Shown here: positions 29,083 to 38,283 of the stretch, one piece after another
Layout of the letters: the number at the start of each line of letters is the position of its first letter
Position numbering within the stretch: the stretch's first letter is position 1
Assembly (NCBI RefSeq): GCF_003457605.1
Contig: NZ_QRAN01000015.1
Span: 47,634-111,633 of the forward strand
From: Seongchinamella sediminis
GTDB lineage: Bacteria; Pseudomonadota; Gammaproteobacteria; Pseudomonadales; Halieaceae
Reading direction: 5' to 3'
Length of the DNA stretch: 64,000 nt
Notes under the pieces: model-generated
Told to the model about the DNA's origin: nothing
Seen by the model: only the letters and a program-made list of their open reading frames with translations
Databases searched by the model: none
Made by a program: the position numbers and the translations under genes

Positions 29083-30459
29083 TCACTGTTTACGCCGCTC
29101 CATTGAGTGGCTTTCAATGGTGATGTTGCATGCATAATTTCCAGCACCTCGCCCGGAAAACGTAAAGCGTAATCGATAAATGAAAACAACTATCAGAACA
29201 GAGCAGAATTTAATAGCCAACCCTGGCAGCCGGGTTGCAATACCCGATGCAAGAGCGCCAAGCAAATCACTCACCACAACCGCATATAAAATAGGCCAAA
29301 ACAAATTGGACAAACGCTTGATCGCAAAGCTGTACAGAACAGCCACACTTAGACCGATAATTAGCGGTGCGAATAACACCATCGACGGACCGCCCGCCAA
29401 CAATGCCTCCCCGACGATTGATGGATTGATGCCCGCGAGTTCTGGCATCGCATCAGCGTTGTGGTAAATCGAATTCTTCAAATCTACATTTTGACCTATC
29501 TGCTTGCCGGGCAATAACTTCTGGAAGTCGCCAAAGTAGCTAAAGTCGATGCTTCTAGCGCCATCCAAGTTTATGGAAATCAGCTCAGCTGCTTTGGTTC
29601 TCGCGCCAATCGTTATCCCTAGTTCATTCAAAACCCCATGAAACCCTTCATTCCCTCTTCGATAAGCGCCGAACCAAGACGCAACCGCAATTAATAGAAT
29701 ACCGTAGAAGCCGACAGTATAGTTGGAGAGTTTCAGCCTCTGAAAAAGACCCAGAAACACGACGTAAGAAATTAAGTTTTTAATGAGTAAACTACGGAAG
29801 CCGATCACTGCCATAGTCAAAAGTGAGAGCAGAAAAATTATATGGGCAATTTGAACGCGACGTTTATCACCCCTAATTATCCCGTCGGCTAAGATCGCAA
29901 TTGCTGTAATCGGCACGAGGCCATACACCACATTTAGATGGCCCAACCCGGAATAGAAACCCACTTTAGCTTGATCAATGTCGTGAGCGAGGATTGGAAC
30001 GCCCTTGATTCCGATCATCATAAAGAACGCCATAAATCCAACAAACGCCAATCCATATAACAGTTTTACATTCGGGGAGCTTTTGAGTGACTGAAAACGC
30101 CTCTTTATCATCGGAGCACATCCATATTGACCTACGAGGATGCCAATCGAAAGGCCTAAGAATCCGGTGACAACATGTATTGCGACTTCTGACGCTGGCG
30201 CGCGACCATAGATAATCTCGAATGCAAACAAGCCTACCAAGAAAATAAATACGTAGACGTACGGGAACAGAAACAAGGGGCTATAAAAAGGAGCCTCTAA
30301 CTTTAAAAAAAGAAAAATAAAGACAACTAACAGCACTGCGAAGAAGAGCATATCTAGGACAGCGTGATCAGGCACTAGTGAAAATATGGAGAGGGATGCT
30401 GAGCCCGTCGCAACTAGAAGTGCGATTAATAAAAGGCCCCGCTCGATTGCTATTCTCAC
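29083..30459 (-). CDS. wzy: O-antigen/oligosaccharide repeat-unit polymerase (Wzy-like)
   Basis: 458 residues with about eleven membrane segments and a large loop near 290-350 (IDFSYFGDFQKLLPGKQIGQN), a pattern typical of Wzy polymerases. Sequence conservation in this family is low, so the call rests on topology and position between a sulfotransferase and the PIG-L gene in an operon that also has Wzx. It would join undecaprenyl-linked repeat units in the periplasm. Codon use is clearly AT-rich. Confidence 0.72.
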   Translation of the reverse strand: MRIAIERGLLLIALLVATGSASLSIFSLVPDHAVLDMLFFAVLLVVFIFLFLKLEAPFYSPLFLFPYVYVFIFLVGLFAFEIIYGRAPASEVAIHVVTGFLGLSIGILVGQYGCAPMIKRRFQSLKSSPNVKLLYGLAFVGFMAFFMMIGIKGVPILAHDIDQAKVGFYSGLGHLNVVYGLVPITAIAILADGIIRGDKRRVQIAHIIFLLSLLTMAVIGFRSLLIKNLISYVVFLGLFQRLKLSNYTVGFYGILLIAVASWFGAYRRGNEGFHGVLNELGITIGARTKAAELISINLDGARSIDFSYFGDFQKLLPGKQIGQNVDLKNSIYHNADAMPELAGINPSIVGEALLAGGPSMVLFAPLIIGLSVAVLYSFAIKRLSNLFWPILYAVVVSDLLGALASGIATRLPGLAIKFCSVLIVVFIYRLRFTFSGRGAGNYACNITIESHSMERRKQ

Positions 30460-30464
30460 GACTT

Positions 30465-31328
30465 CTAGCTGCTATTGGAATGAGCGTGCGACATGATACG
30501 TTGAGCCAGCGCGGGTGGAACTTCGAAACTCTCAATGCGCTCACTGCGTACCAGCGCGCGTTTCGTTGCAACCCCAATGGGCCGCACAATAGAAATTAGC
30601 CGCGGTGAAGGCTTGACAAGATAATTGAACGCGGCACGAGCACGGTAATAAACACGAGAGCTTCTGCCCGCCCGCTCCCCAGTAGAAACATTTCGGGGAG
30701 CAAAGTCGAAAGCATCGTAAAATTTTGGATCAAGACCTGAAAAGGCACAGATTTCCTGGATAGTCCCCCTTGGATCGTTTCTAATATCGGAAAAATCCTT
30801 TACCAAGTATCGTCCTGCGAAACACCTCTTAAAGATAGGCAAATATTCTCCAACCCGGTTTTGCTCTAATGCTCGAAGGTGTATTGGTGTTCGTTCGGTG
30901 ACCGCATTCGATAGCTGATATTCCACATAGTCCTCGAACGTCATACCTTTTTCGAGTCGCCCAATCTGCGCTGCAAACTTGTACCAGGAAACGGTTCTCT
31001 CTACAGGATCTCTAACGATAAAAACAATTCTTGAATTGGGCAAAACAGCAGAGATGTTCGATGCGTTCTTGCAATATAGGTAGTCGGGAGTGGCATCGAG
31101 TAGCGTCTTATCTGAGGTGGGGTTTCTGAAAAAACTCAGATATTCGCGCCCATTCTGCCCGTTGTACCGAGCCCCACTCGGAAGCGGATACTTTTCGTCA
31201 AGAAAGAATCGAACCTCTTTGACTCGAGATGGTTCTATTCCGGGGTGTTGCGACAACCAGTGGAACAGAGAAGATGTTCCTGCTTTCGGCTGACCACCGA
31301 TGATCAAAGTTTTGTTTACCAATGACAT
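30465..31328 (-). CDS. Sulfotransferase domain protein
   Basis: 287 residues. LIIGGQPKAGTSSLFHWLSQHP is the 5'-phosphosulfate loop of Sulfotransfer_1 enzymes related to heparan sulfate N-deacetylase/sulfotransferases, and RIVFIVRDPVERTVSWYKF is the 3'-phosphate site. EVRFFLDEKYP after the loop fits the same group. The start overlaps the wzx stop by one base and wzy follows five bases later. The family differs from the two Sulfotransfer_3-like genes downstream, so the sites modified probably differ. Confidence 0.87.
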   Translation of the reverse strand: MSLVNKTLIIGGQPKAGTSSLFHWLSQHPGIEPSRVKEVRFFLDEKYPLPSGARYNGQNGREYLSFFRNPTSDKTLLDATPDYLYCKNASNISAVLPNSRIVFIVRDPVERTVSWYKFAAQIGRLEKGMTFEDYVEYQLSNAVTERTPIHLRALEQNRVGEYLPIFKRCFAGRYLVKDFSDIRNDPRGTIQEICAFSGLDPKFYDAFDFAPRNVSTGERAGRSSRVYYRARAAFNYLVKPSPRLISIVRPIGVATKRALVRSERIESFEVPPALAQRIMSHAHSNSS

Positions 31329-32626
31329 CAGGGTTTCCCTTGACCCGGCGCAATAATAAGCACGCCAAGCCTTACATACACCATAAAGCTTGCGTAGATG
31401 TTCGTAGCAGCAACGGCAACTGCACTAGAGATCGAGGCGCCTATTACGCCATTCTGAGGTATCAGCAATACTGCACAAGCTATCATCAGCAACATCGATA
31501 AGATCGCTGCGTTACGGACGTCTTGCTCATGACCCGTCATGATCAGCAGATACACTACCGATCCTGTCATCACGTTCACCGCCTGTCCCGCTGCCAAGAT
31601 TGCCAGCGCCGTGCCGCCCTTGCTGAACTCCGGACCAAAAAGCCCCATCACCCAATCCCCCGTAAAAATCAGCAATACAAATAGCGGACTTGCGGCCAGC
31701 GTTGTCAGAAGGACAAAGTGACGGGCCAGGTTGCCCAGCATCTCGAGCTCTCCATGCGCGTGCAACTCCGCGAATTTCGGCGCGATTACCGTGTTAACGG
31801 CTGTCAGAAAGAAAGTCACCAGCATGGCCACTCGCGTGGCCGCGCCAAAGATCCCGACCTCATCCGCCGTTCCCCATATGCCCAGCAGTAACAGCGGTGT
31901 CCATGGAAGTATACCGCGGTTTATGATCGATATGGCCCAGAGCGGTAGACAGCTTTGCCACAGCGTAGCGCGCTCGAACCATGGCGAGTTAGCCTCGACG
32001 TTGGCCACGTTGCCGCGCCACATCGCCCAGCCGATCGCCGCGGCGGCACCAGTGCCAAGCACATAGGCCATCGCCGCACCTGGCGCACCAAAGTGGTTCA
32101 CCAATGGCCAAATCAACGTTAGCGAGATAGCGGGATACAGCATGCCCGAGACCAGCATCGAGTTACCGATGCGCTTGAGGCCCTTGAGGCTCTCTGCTAG
32201 CAAGGTCATCGTAACGAGGGTGAAGATACCTGCGCTCATAGCCCAAAGCGTGGAGGTGAGCAAAGGCTCCCCGAAGACATGGTCAGCAATCCAGGGGGCA
32301 AGGGCAAATACCGCGCTCGCCGCCGCTAGGCTGGTGGCCGCTGCCAGCCACATACCCATACGGAATACGCCTAATACCTTGTTCCAGTCCCCGCTGTTCG
32401 CCCCCAAGGCGACGAAACGCAAAAGCGTGTTGTCAAGGCCGAGTTTGGAGACGACGGCGCCTATGGTGACCACTGACAGGGCAAGGAAATAGAGGCCTGC
32501 ACCCTCGGCCCCGAGCAGGCGACCGATCACGACATTCAGCGCAAAAGCCAAGCCCGCGCCTATGCCGCGCAATACAAATGCGAGTGACGCGCCCCTAAAT
32601 ACCTCAAAGAAATGCGTATTAGGCAT
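31328..32626 (-). CDS. wzx: Polysaccharide flippase (Wzx-like, MOP superfamily)
   Basis: 432 residues with about twelve to fourteen membrane segments. The N-terminal FALNVVIGRLLGAEGAGLYFLALSVV and the second-half repeat starting GIFGAATRVAMLVTFFLTAVNTVIAPKFAELHA are hallmarks of PST-type flippases. It would move undecaprenyl-linked O-units across the inner membrane. GC content is higher than in the genes downstream. A 193-base gap separates it from the MarR-type gene upstream. Confidence 0.86.
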   Translation of the reverse strand: MPNTHFFEVFRGASLAFVLRGIGAGLAFALNVVIGRLLGAEGAGLYFLALSVVTIGAVVSKLGLDNTLLRFVALGANSGDWNKVLGVFRMGMWLAAATSLAAASAVFALAPWIADHVFGEPLLTSTLWAMSAGIFTLVTMTLLAESLKGLKRIGNSMLVSGMLYPAISLTLIWPLVNHFGAPGAAMAYVLGTGAAAAIGWAMWRGNVANVEANSPWFERATLWQSCLPLWAISIINRGILPWTPLLLLGIWGTADEVGIFGAATRVAMLVTFFLTAVNTVIAPKFAELHAHGELEMLGNLARHFVLLTTLAASPLFVLLIFTGDWVMGLFGPEFSKGGTALAILAAGQAVNVMTGSVVYLLIMTGHEQDVRNAAILSMLLMIACAVLLIPQNGVIGASISSAVAVAATNIYASFMVYVRLGVLIIAPGQGKP

Positions 32627-32819
32627 TCATCCCTACTTTACGCTAGTCACTGCCGAAAGTGGCCATCGCCACTAATCTACTTACCGTTACTCATGCCAGC
32701 AGCGTCTATCGTTTTTGGGTGGGAACGCAAGACGACTAGAATCACTTCGACGCGAAGCATGGATGCAAAAGGTGTGCTTGCTGTGACATAACGTGTTCGA
32801 TACCAAGAATTATCATTCC

Positions 32820-33140
32820 CTAAGGACCAACCTCTCGCTGCAGGGCTTCGATTTCCACTTTCAATGCCTCGTATTCCCGCAACTTCCTTTTCAGGAATAG
32901 GGAAGTCAACCGGGTTTTTGCCGTTATACCCCTGGGGGTGAGCAGATAGGCGTAGCGCAATTTATTCTCGTTGCGACCGAAACCCTCCATCTTAACCCAA
33001 CCCTTTTCCACCAAGGCCTTGAGGCAATAGTTGATCGCCCCCAAACTGACGCCGAGCCTGCGCGCCAACTCGCGCTGGGTAATATCCGGTGTCTCCTCGA
33101 GTTCCCGAAGGACTCGCAGGTGCGATTCAGAAGAGGTCAA
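32820..33140 (-). CDS. MarR family EPS-associated transcriptional regulator
   Basis: 106 residues. A winged helix (about 15-75) has PDITQRELARRLGVSLGAINYCLKALVEKGWVK followed by LLTPRGITAKT, then a C-terminal helix RKLREYEALKVEIEALQREV that may dimerise. This matches the small MarR-type proteins found at the front of exopolysaccharide clusters. It is the first gene after the ops site, upstream of wzx, and could regulate the operon, although its ligand and operator are unknown. Confidence 0.85.
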   Translation of the reverse strand: MTSSESHLRVLRELEETPDITQRELARRLGVSLGAINYCLKALVEKGWVKMEGFGRNENKLRYAYLLTPRGITAKTRLTSLFLKRKLREYEALKVEIEALQREVGP

Positions 33141-33196
33141 GGGTAACTACACGGGTAATTGGCGTTTGATGGGGAAAATGGTTGTTTTAGTTTCGG

Positions 33197-33208
33197 GCAG
33201 GCTACCGC
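33197..33208 (-). promoter_or_regulatory. Candidate ops element (RfaH recruitment site)
   Basis: On the minus strand the sequence reads T-GCGGTAGCCTGC, differing from the enteric ops GGCGGTAGCGTGC at two positions. It is in the leader between the rfaH stop and the first gene of the long polysaccharide operon, 56 bases before the MarR-type start codon. RfaH loads on RNA polymerase paused at ops and prevents Rho termination. Position, strand and the adjacent rfaH gene all support the call. Confidence 0.68.
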
Positions 33209-33326
33209 AGGACATACACTGCTTTTCGCAAAAGCCGGGCTATCCTCAGGGTCGTGTATATGGCATGAACACTCACGGCGTTCAGCCAATGAACACCCTA
33301 CATTCTCCCTGGCCAGAAGGCAAGAT

Positions 33327-33857
33327 TTAATGTGCGCTGCCCAGTTGGTCCAACTGCAGCACAACGGGCAATTTGCGCCCCATCAGGCTCAGCAGCAACT
33401 CCACACGGTCTGAGTCCTTTTTCATCTGGTAGATTCCGTCCAACCCGGCAAAGGGCCCCTCAAGAACCGGCACCCGGTCACCGGGCCGATAAGCGGCACC
33501 ATCTAGCTCCGCAGTCGCATGGTCGCCTTGTTGTTGCGCTTGCAGGAAATCGATAATGCCGGGGTCCACCTCAGCCAGTTTGGCGCCAAATTGCACCAGA
33601 TTGACGACGCCCAGCGTCGAACGAACCCTGGCAATGTCCTGCTCACCCAAAGTGACCGCCAGAAACAGGTACCGCGGGAACAACGGCCCATTGAACCACT
33701 GCCATCTATTCTGCCGCCGCTTGCGCTGTCGCAACTCAGGTAGAAACACCTCGAAGCCCTGGCGCTGCAGGTTGGCAGCGGCCATCGCTTCTTGACGAGG
33801 CTTGGTATGAACCGCCAGCCAGATCAAAGCAGCAGGGTTCGTCTTGAAGTGATCCAT
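33327..33857 (-). CDS. rfaH: Transcription antiterminator RfaH (NusG paralogue)
   Basis: 176 residues from the first ATG at 33857; the frame also allows TTG starts up to 33869. The NGN domain shows WLAVHTKPRQEAMAAANLQRQGFEVFLPE and PLFPRYLFLAV, typical of RfaH rather than NusG. The C-terminal KOW-like part is YRPGDRVPVLEGPFAGLDGIYQMKKDSDRVELLL. RfaH suppresses pausing and Rho termination in long surface-polymer operons. The adjacent minus-strand operon and candidate ops site are its likely target. Confidence 0.92.
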   Translation of the reverse strand: MDHFKTNPAALIWLAVHTKPRQEAMAAANLQRQGFEVFLPELRQRKRRQNRWQWFNGPLFPRYLFLAVTLGEQDIARVRSTLGVVNLVQFGAKLAEVDPGIIDFLQAQQQGDHATAELDGAAYRPGDRVPVLEGPFAGLDGIYQMKKDSDRVELLLSLMGRKLPVVLQLDQLGSAH

Positions 33858-33985
33858 CAAAGTCAACAACTAATATCAAATTCTGAATAGACAGGGAAGG
33901 CTATCGGGCGAACAGGTCGGGCTTCCTTAGCTGACGCCCATTCTATATCATCTACCGTTTTGCAAACAGGGACGCTTGCCGCCGG

Positions 33986-35107
33986 ATGTCTCCACTACTG
34001 CAACAGGCGCTGGTTGCTTTCGCATCAACTCTGGTGCTCATTTATTTGCTGGCCAGGCTGGCACCCAAAATAGGCTTGGTGGACGAGCCCGACCATCGCA
34101 AAACCCACCGAGGGAGCGTACCGCTGGTGGGGGGTATGGCCATCTACTTGTCCCTCGCGCTGGGTGCACTGCTGTGGGGGGACAGTAACGCTTCAATGGT
34201 GACATCGGGCGGGGATCTCGCTGTTTTTCTGGTTGCGGGCGGTGTATTGGTGTTGCTGGGAGCTGTGGATGATCGACAGCACGTCAGCGTCTTTACCCGA
34301 GTTATCGTCGAGATCGTCGTTGCCTTGATTCTTATCGAGGGGCTCGATCTGAAGGTTAGCAACCTCGGAGACTTGCTGGGCACCGGACATATCCAGCTCC
34401 CACCTGAGCTGGCTTACCCATTCACTGTTGTCTGTATTTTTGGAGTCATCAATGCGTTTAATATGCTGGATGGCATGGATGGACTGCTCGGCCTCATGGT
34501 TCTCATCACCCTGATGGGCTTTCATCTATTCAGCGGCGTGTCGCCCGGTTTCGTCAGCATCTTTATCGCCGCTTCACTGCTGGCGTTCCTGGTGTCCAAC
34601 CTGAAGCTGTCGCCTTATATTCCGAAGACATTCCTCGGAGACGCCGGCAGCAAGTTACTCGGGTTTATCGTTGTGTCGCTGATTCTGGCGGCGGCTTCAG
34701 CCCAGATAGGCGGTCGCAAGTTCATCGATCCGGTCACGGCGCTATACCTGATCGGCCTGCCGCTGTTCGACATGGTCTTCTGCTCACTGCGTCGAGTCTC
34801 TGCTCGCCGCTCCCCCTTCAGCTCAGACCGCACCCACGTCCACCACCTGATGCAGCAACTGGGCATGAGCAACCGGCGCTCACTCATGGTGCTTGGCACT
34901 ATGGGCCTGTCGTCCCCACTCCTGGGCTTCTTGCTCAGCCGTTCAGGGGCCAGCGTGTCCTACCAGTTTTTCATTTTCCTCGCCTGTTTTGTCCTTTATT
35001 GTGTGTTAATGAGCCAGGCCTGGAGAGTGGCCGAAAGCGTTAAAACACTGGAAATGAAAGCCAAACCGTTAAAACTGGCCGTGGAGACGCGGCGCAAATC
35101 TGCCTGA
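33986..35107 (+). CDS. wecA: Undecaprenyl-phosphate sugar-1-phosphate transferase (WecA/MraY family)
   Basis: 373 residues with about eleven membrane segments. Family motifs are VDEPDHRKTHRGSVPLVGG, VINAFNMLDGMDGL (the catalytic DD region) and FLGDAGSKLLGF, followed by HVHHLM near the C-terminus. It transfers a HexNAc-1-phosphate to undecaprenyl phosphate, starting O-unit assembly. The exact sugar (GlcNAc as WecA, or FucNAc/QuiNAc as WbpL) cannot be told. It is divergent from rfaH and followed by a Wzz-like gene, so it starts the chain that Wzx, Wzy and Wzz handle. Confidence 0.88.
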   Translation: MSPLLQQALVAFASTLVLIYLLARLAPKIGLVDEPDHRKTHRGSVPLVGGMAIYLSLALGALLWGDSNASMVTSGGDLAVFLVAGGVLVLLGAVDDRQHVSVFTRVIVEIVVALILIEGLDLKVSNLGDLLGTGHIQLPPELAYPFTVVCIFGVINAFNMLDGMDGLLGLMVLITLMGFHLFSGVSPGFVSIFIAASLLAFLVSNLKLSPYIPKTFLGDAGSKLLGFIVVSLILAAASAQIGGRKFIDPVTALYLIGLPLFDMVFCSLRRVSARRSPFSSDRTHVHHLMQQLGMSNRRSLMVLGTMGLSSPLLGFLLSRSGASVSYQFFIFLACFVLYCVLMSQAWRVAESVKTLEMKAKPLKLAVETRRKSA

Positions 35108-35140
35108 ATCGGCACCTATTCAAAGGATTGAGGCGCATTA

Positions 35141-36514
35141 ATGCCCAGCACTCAGCAAGATAATGGCGTTGGCCCGTATCAATACTGTCGTGATGACGAA
35201 ATCGACCTCTTCGAGTTGATGGAGGGCCTCTGGCGGCAAAAATGGCTTATCGCCGCGTTTATCTGCGCCAGTGCCTTGGCTGCAGTGGTTGCCGTGTTTG
35301 CCATGTCGCCCAGCTATCGGGCAGAGGCCTTTATCCGTGTACCGCTAAAGAGCCAGATAAGTGAAATCGCAGACTACCGGTCAGAGACGTCTGACCAGCT
35401 ACCGCTGAACAGCAAGGAAAGCAAATCCGAAGAGCCAAGCTTGATCGAGCTTAACCCCACACTGGCCTTGCAACGGGTAGAGGAAGAAATCCTCTCGTTG
35501 AATATCCGGCGGAGGGTCTTCGATAATAATATTGACGAACTTCTCTCGGGCACTATTGCTGATGATGACGCGCTCAACACAGCGTTTTTAAACGGCTTCA
35601 ACCCTGCATTGACGCTGACCACGCCCAGCAGGGCTGGAAATATCAAGGACGAGGGCCGGCGCACGGTAGCGTTTGAACACTCGGATCCAAAGCTGGCCGC
35701 TGCCATTGTCAACGAGCTGATAGAAACCGCCAGCGCCTCGGCCAAAGCCAACCTGATCGTTGAATTCAAATCGCTGGTATCTTCGCGCATTGCCCAACTG
35801 ACAAAGCAGCTGCAACAGAAGACTGACAACCAGGCGCTACAGGACGGTGACCAGATAGCGCAACTCATGGAGCAGGACCGACTGAGGAAATTACAGCTTG
35901 AAGATGAAATTGCCGCGATGAAAGCGATGGCGGCAAAGGAACGGCAGGATCAAATTATACGGCTTGAGGAAGCACTGGCTGTTGCCAGGGATCTGCAGAT
36001 CACTGAGCCCACCACCCTGGCCGTTATGGCGCAGCGTCGGGCTGGCAGCGGTGGTTCCGTGGCAGTTACTGCCGATTTATCTCAGGTCAGCGAGCCAATC
36101 TACCTCAAAGGCACTCGCGTACTGAGCGCTGAACTAGCCGCCCTGAGGGCGCGCGAGTCAGATGATCAGCATATCCCCGAACTGAGGCAGCTCGAGATGG
36201 AACTGGCGCTGCTTGACTCCAACCGCAAAATCGAAGTCCTCAAAGCCAGAGAAGATTTTGCCCCCTTCATCGACGGTGCCTGGGAACTGCGAGAAGAAAT
36301 CAGTGAACTCGAAGGCCTGCTTTTTCAGAATTTTGACGGCTTGTCACTGATGCGTGTTGACCAACCCGCGGTTGTGCCCACCAGTCCAATCAAACCGCGT
36401 AAATCTCTCATACTGTCAGCCGCACTGGTCGCAGGAGGCATGCTCGGCGTGTTCGTGGCCTTAATTCGCAATGCTGCAATTGCCCGGCGAGAACGGCTGG
36501 CTGTGCCGGATTGA
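35141..36514 (+). CDS. Polysaccharide chain-length determinant (Wzz-like)
   Basis: 457 residues. An acidic N-terminus is followed by a membrane segment at about 34-53 (KWLIAAFICASALAAVVAVF), a long periplasmic part with coiled-coil helices (about 200-290), and a C-terminal segment preceded by the proline-rich PTSPIKPRKS motif. This is the Wzz/PCP-1 topology and no kinase domain is present. It sets modal chain length with Wzy. It starts 33 bases after the WecA-type gene. Confidence 0.85.
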   Translation: MPSTQQDNGVGPYQYCRDDEIDLFELMEGLWRQKWLIAAFICASALAAVVAVFAMSPSYRAEAFIRVPLKSQISEIADYRSETSDQLPLNSKESKSEEPSLIELNPTLALQRVEEEILSLNIRRRVFDNNIDELLSGTIADDDALNTAFLNGFNPALTLTTPSRAGNIKDEGRRTVAFEHSDPKLAAAIVNELIETASASAKANLIVEFKSLVSSRIAQLTKQLQQKTDNQALQDGDQIAQLMEQDRLRKLQLEDEIAAMKAMAAKERQDQIIRLEEALAVARDLQITEPTTLAVMAQRRAGSGGSVAVTADLSQVSEPIYLKGTRVLSAELAALRARESDDQHIPELRQLEMELALLDSNRKIEVLKAREDFAPFIDGAWELREEISELEGLLFQNFDGLSLMRVDQPAVVPTSPIKPRKSLILSAALVAGGMLGVFVALIRNAAIARRERLAVPD

Positions 36515-36635
36515 TTCGGCAAATTTTACCGAATCTTGGACCCCGGCGTGTAGTGCCAGCCTGCTCTTGCTTCGAAATCGGCCGGCCATCAAGATGGTAA
36601 GTGCCAGCACTAAATAGAGCCGTTAGACTGCCCCC

Positions 36636-37856
36636 ATGCAAACCTACCTCGTAGGCGGCGCCGTCCGCGACACCTTGCTCAACTATCCTTTCCACGAGCG
36701 GGACTGGGTGGTAGTGGGCGCCAGCCCCCAGGAGATGCTCAGCCTGGGCTACCAGCAGGTCGGCAAGGACTTCCCGGTGTTCCTCCACCCCAAAACCAAG
36801 GACGAATACGCCCTGGCCCGCACCGAGCGCAAGTCCGGTCACGGCTACACCGGCTTTGAGGTGCACTGTGACCCGGACGTGACCCTGGAAGAGGACCTGC
36901 GGCGGCGGGACCTGACCATCAATGCCATTGCGCAAACGGAAGATGGCGATTATATCGACCCCTATGGCGGCCGGCAGGATATTGAAGACAGGCTGCTGCG
37001 CCATGTCTCCGAGGCCTTTGTCGAGGACCCCCTGCGGGTGCTGCGCACGGCCCGTTTTGCCGCTCGTTACCACCACCTGGGCTTCAGCGTTGCGCCAGAA
37101 ACCATGGACCTGATGACGAAAATCGTGGCCCAGGACGAACTGGCCCACCTCCCCGCCGAGCGCATCTGGGTGGAGCTGGACAAGGCGCTCGGCGAGCGCC
37201 ATCCAGAGGTATTCGTTGAGGTACTGCGCAACTGCGGTGCGCTGGCCCAACTGCTACCCGAGCTGGAAGCCTTGTTCGGTGTACCTCAGACTGCAAAGCA
37301 TCACCCGGAAATTGATGCCGGCATTCATACCCTCATGGTGGTGCAACAGGCGGTGCGGCTCAGCGAGCAGAAAGATGTTCGCTTTGCCGCCCTGCTGCAC
37401 GACCTGGGCAAGGGCATTACCCCGAAGGACCAGCTTCCCAGGCACATTGCCCATGAAAAGCGCGGTATCAAGCTGGTGAAGCAGGTGTGCAAACGGCTGA
37501 AGGCGCCCAACCAGTACCGCGACCTGGCCCTGAAGGTGTGCGAGTTCCACCTCTTGTGCCACACCGCGAGGGAGTTGCGCGGCAGGACGCTGTTGAGGCT
37601 GCTGCACAATACCGATGCGCTACGCCGACCCGAGCGCTTCGAGGCATTCCTGCTGGCCTGCGAGGCGGATGCGCGCGGCCGGCTGGGCAGTGAGGATGCG
37701 CCCTATCCGCAGGGGGATTACCTGCGGCGGGCCAGGATTATTGCCCTGGGCGTTTCCGCGGAGATTTTTCCCGGGACGGAGGGCAAGGAACTGGGGGAGG
37801 CTATTGCGGCGGAGCGGATTCGACGGCTGGAGGGGTTGAGGGATAGCGCCGGCTGA
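36636..37856 (+). CDS. cca: Multifunctional CCA tRNA nucleotidyltransferase
   Basis: 406 residues, the length of the enteric-type enzyme with an HD domain. The head has YLVGGAVRDTLLNYPFHERDWVVVGA with the catalytic Asp pair and the RRDLTINAIA motif. The HD phosphohydrolase domain follows with RFAALLHDLGKG. It adds or repairs the 3' CCA of tRNAs and may also have phosphatase and phosphodiesterase activity. It marks the return to GC-rich housekeeping sequence after the polysaccharide region. Confidence 0.95.
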   Translation: MQTYLVGGAVRDTLLNYPFHERDWVVVGASPQEMLSLGYQQVGKDFPVFLHPKTKDEYALARTERKSGHGYTGFEVHCDPDVTLEEDLRRRDLTINAIAQTEDGDYIDPYGGRQDIEDRLLRHVSEAFVEDPLRVLRTARFAARYHHLGFSVAPETMDLMTKIVAQDELAHLPAERIWVELDKALGERHPEVFVEVLRNCGALAQLLPELEALFGVPQTAKHHPEIDAGIHTLMVVQQAVRLSEQKDVRFAALLHDLGKGITPKDQLPRHIAHEKRGIKLVKQVCKRLKAPNQYRDLALKVCEFHLLCHTARELRGRTLLRLLHNTDALRRPERFEAFLLACEADARGRLGSEDAPYPQGDYLRRARIIALGVSAEIFPGTEGKELGEAIAAERIRRLEGLRDSAG

Positions 37857-37865
37857 GTTGCTGGC

Positions 37866-38168
37866 CTAGTACCCCAACAGTTTCGAGATAGCCGGGATCA
37901 CGGTGCTGGCAGCGATGGCAGCCAGCATCCAACCGTGAACATTGAGCCGATTCTCCAATTTGGCAAAACGGGCGTTGAATTTTGCCTCCAATCTGGCTTC
38001 CTGCTCGCCCAAACGCGCATCAAGGTAATCTTTGGTGACCACACTATCCACGTTGAAAAGGAATGCTTCTGCCATGAGCTCTGCCTGTACCTCTGCCTGA
38101 CGGTCGGGCACGCCGGCTTCTATCAGCCTGCGGGCGAACTTCAGTGTATCAAAGGCAATGGCAGCCAT
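37866..38168 (-). CDS. DUF1640-like coiled-coil membrane protein
   Basis: 100 residues. MAAIAFDTLKFARRLIEAGVPDRQAEVQAELMAEA is the DUF1640 start, a family related to mitochondrial CCDC90/MCUR1. A coiled coil (about 50-75, ARLGEQEARLEAKFNARFAKL) precedes a C-terminal membrane anchor (about 79-97). The role in bacteria is unknown. It is convergent with cca, ten bases away, and transcribed in the same direction as folK further upstream. Confidence 0.75.
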   Translation of the reverse strand: MAAIAFDTLKFARRLIEAGVPDRQAEVQAELMAEAFLFNVDSVVTKDYLDARLGEQEARLEAKFNARFAKLENRLNVHGWMLAAIAASTVIPAISKLLGY

Positions 38169-38283
38169 GGTAGTGGCTCCGGAAGAGGCGAGTTGATCGC
38201 ATTTTCACCAGTTTGTCGGCGCGGTGGAACATCAAAAGCGACCAAGGACAGACTTTTCTGTCGCTGCCGAAGCCAGGACCCCG

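Noticed and set aside
32627..32819. Hairpin AGTGGC/GCCACT in the gap between the MarR-type gene and wzx
   Set aside because: No T run on either strand, so it was not called a terminator.
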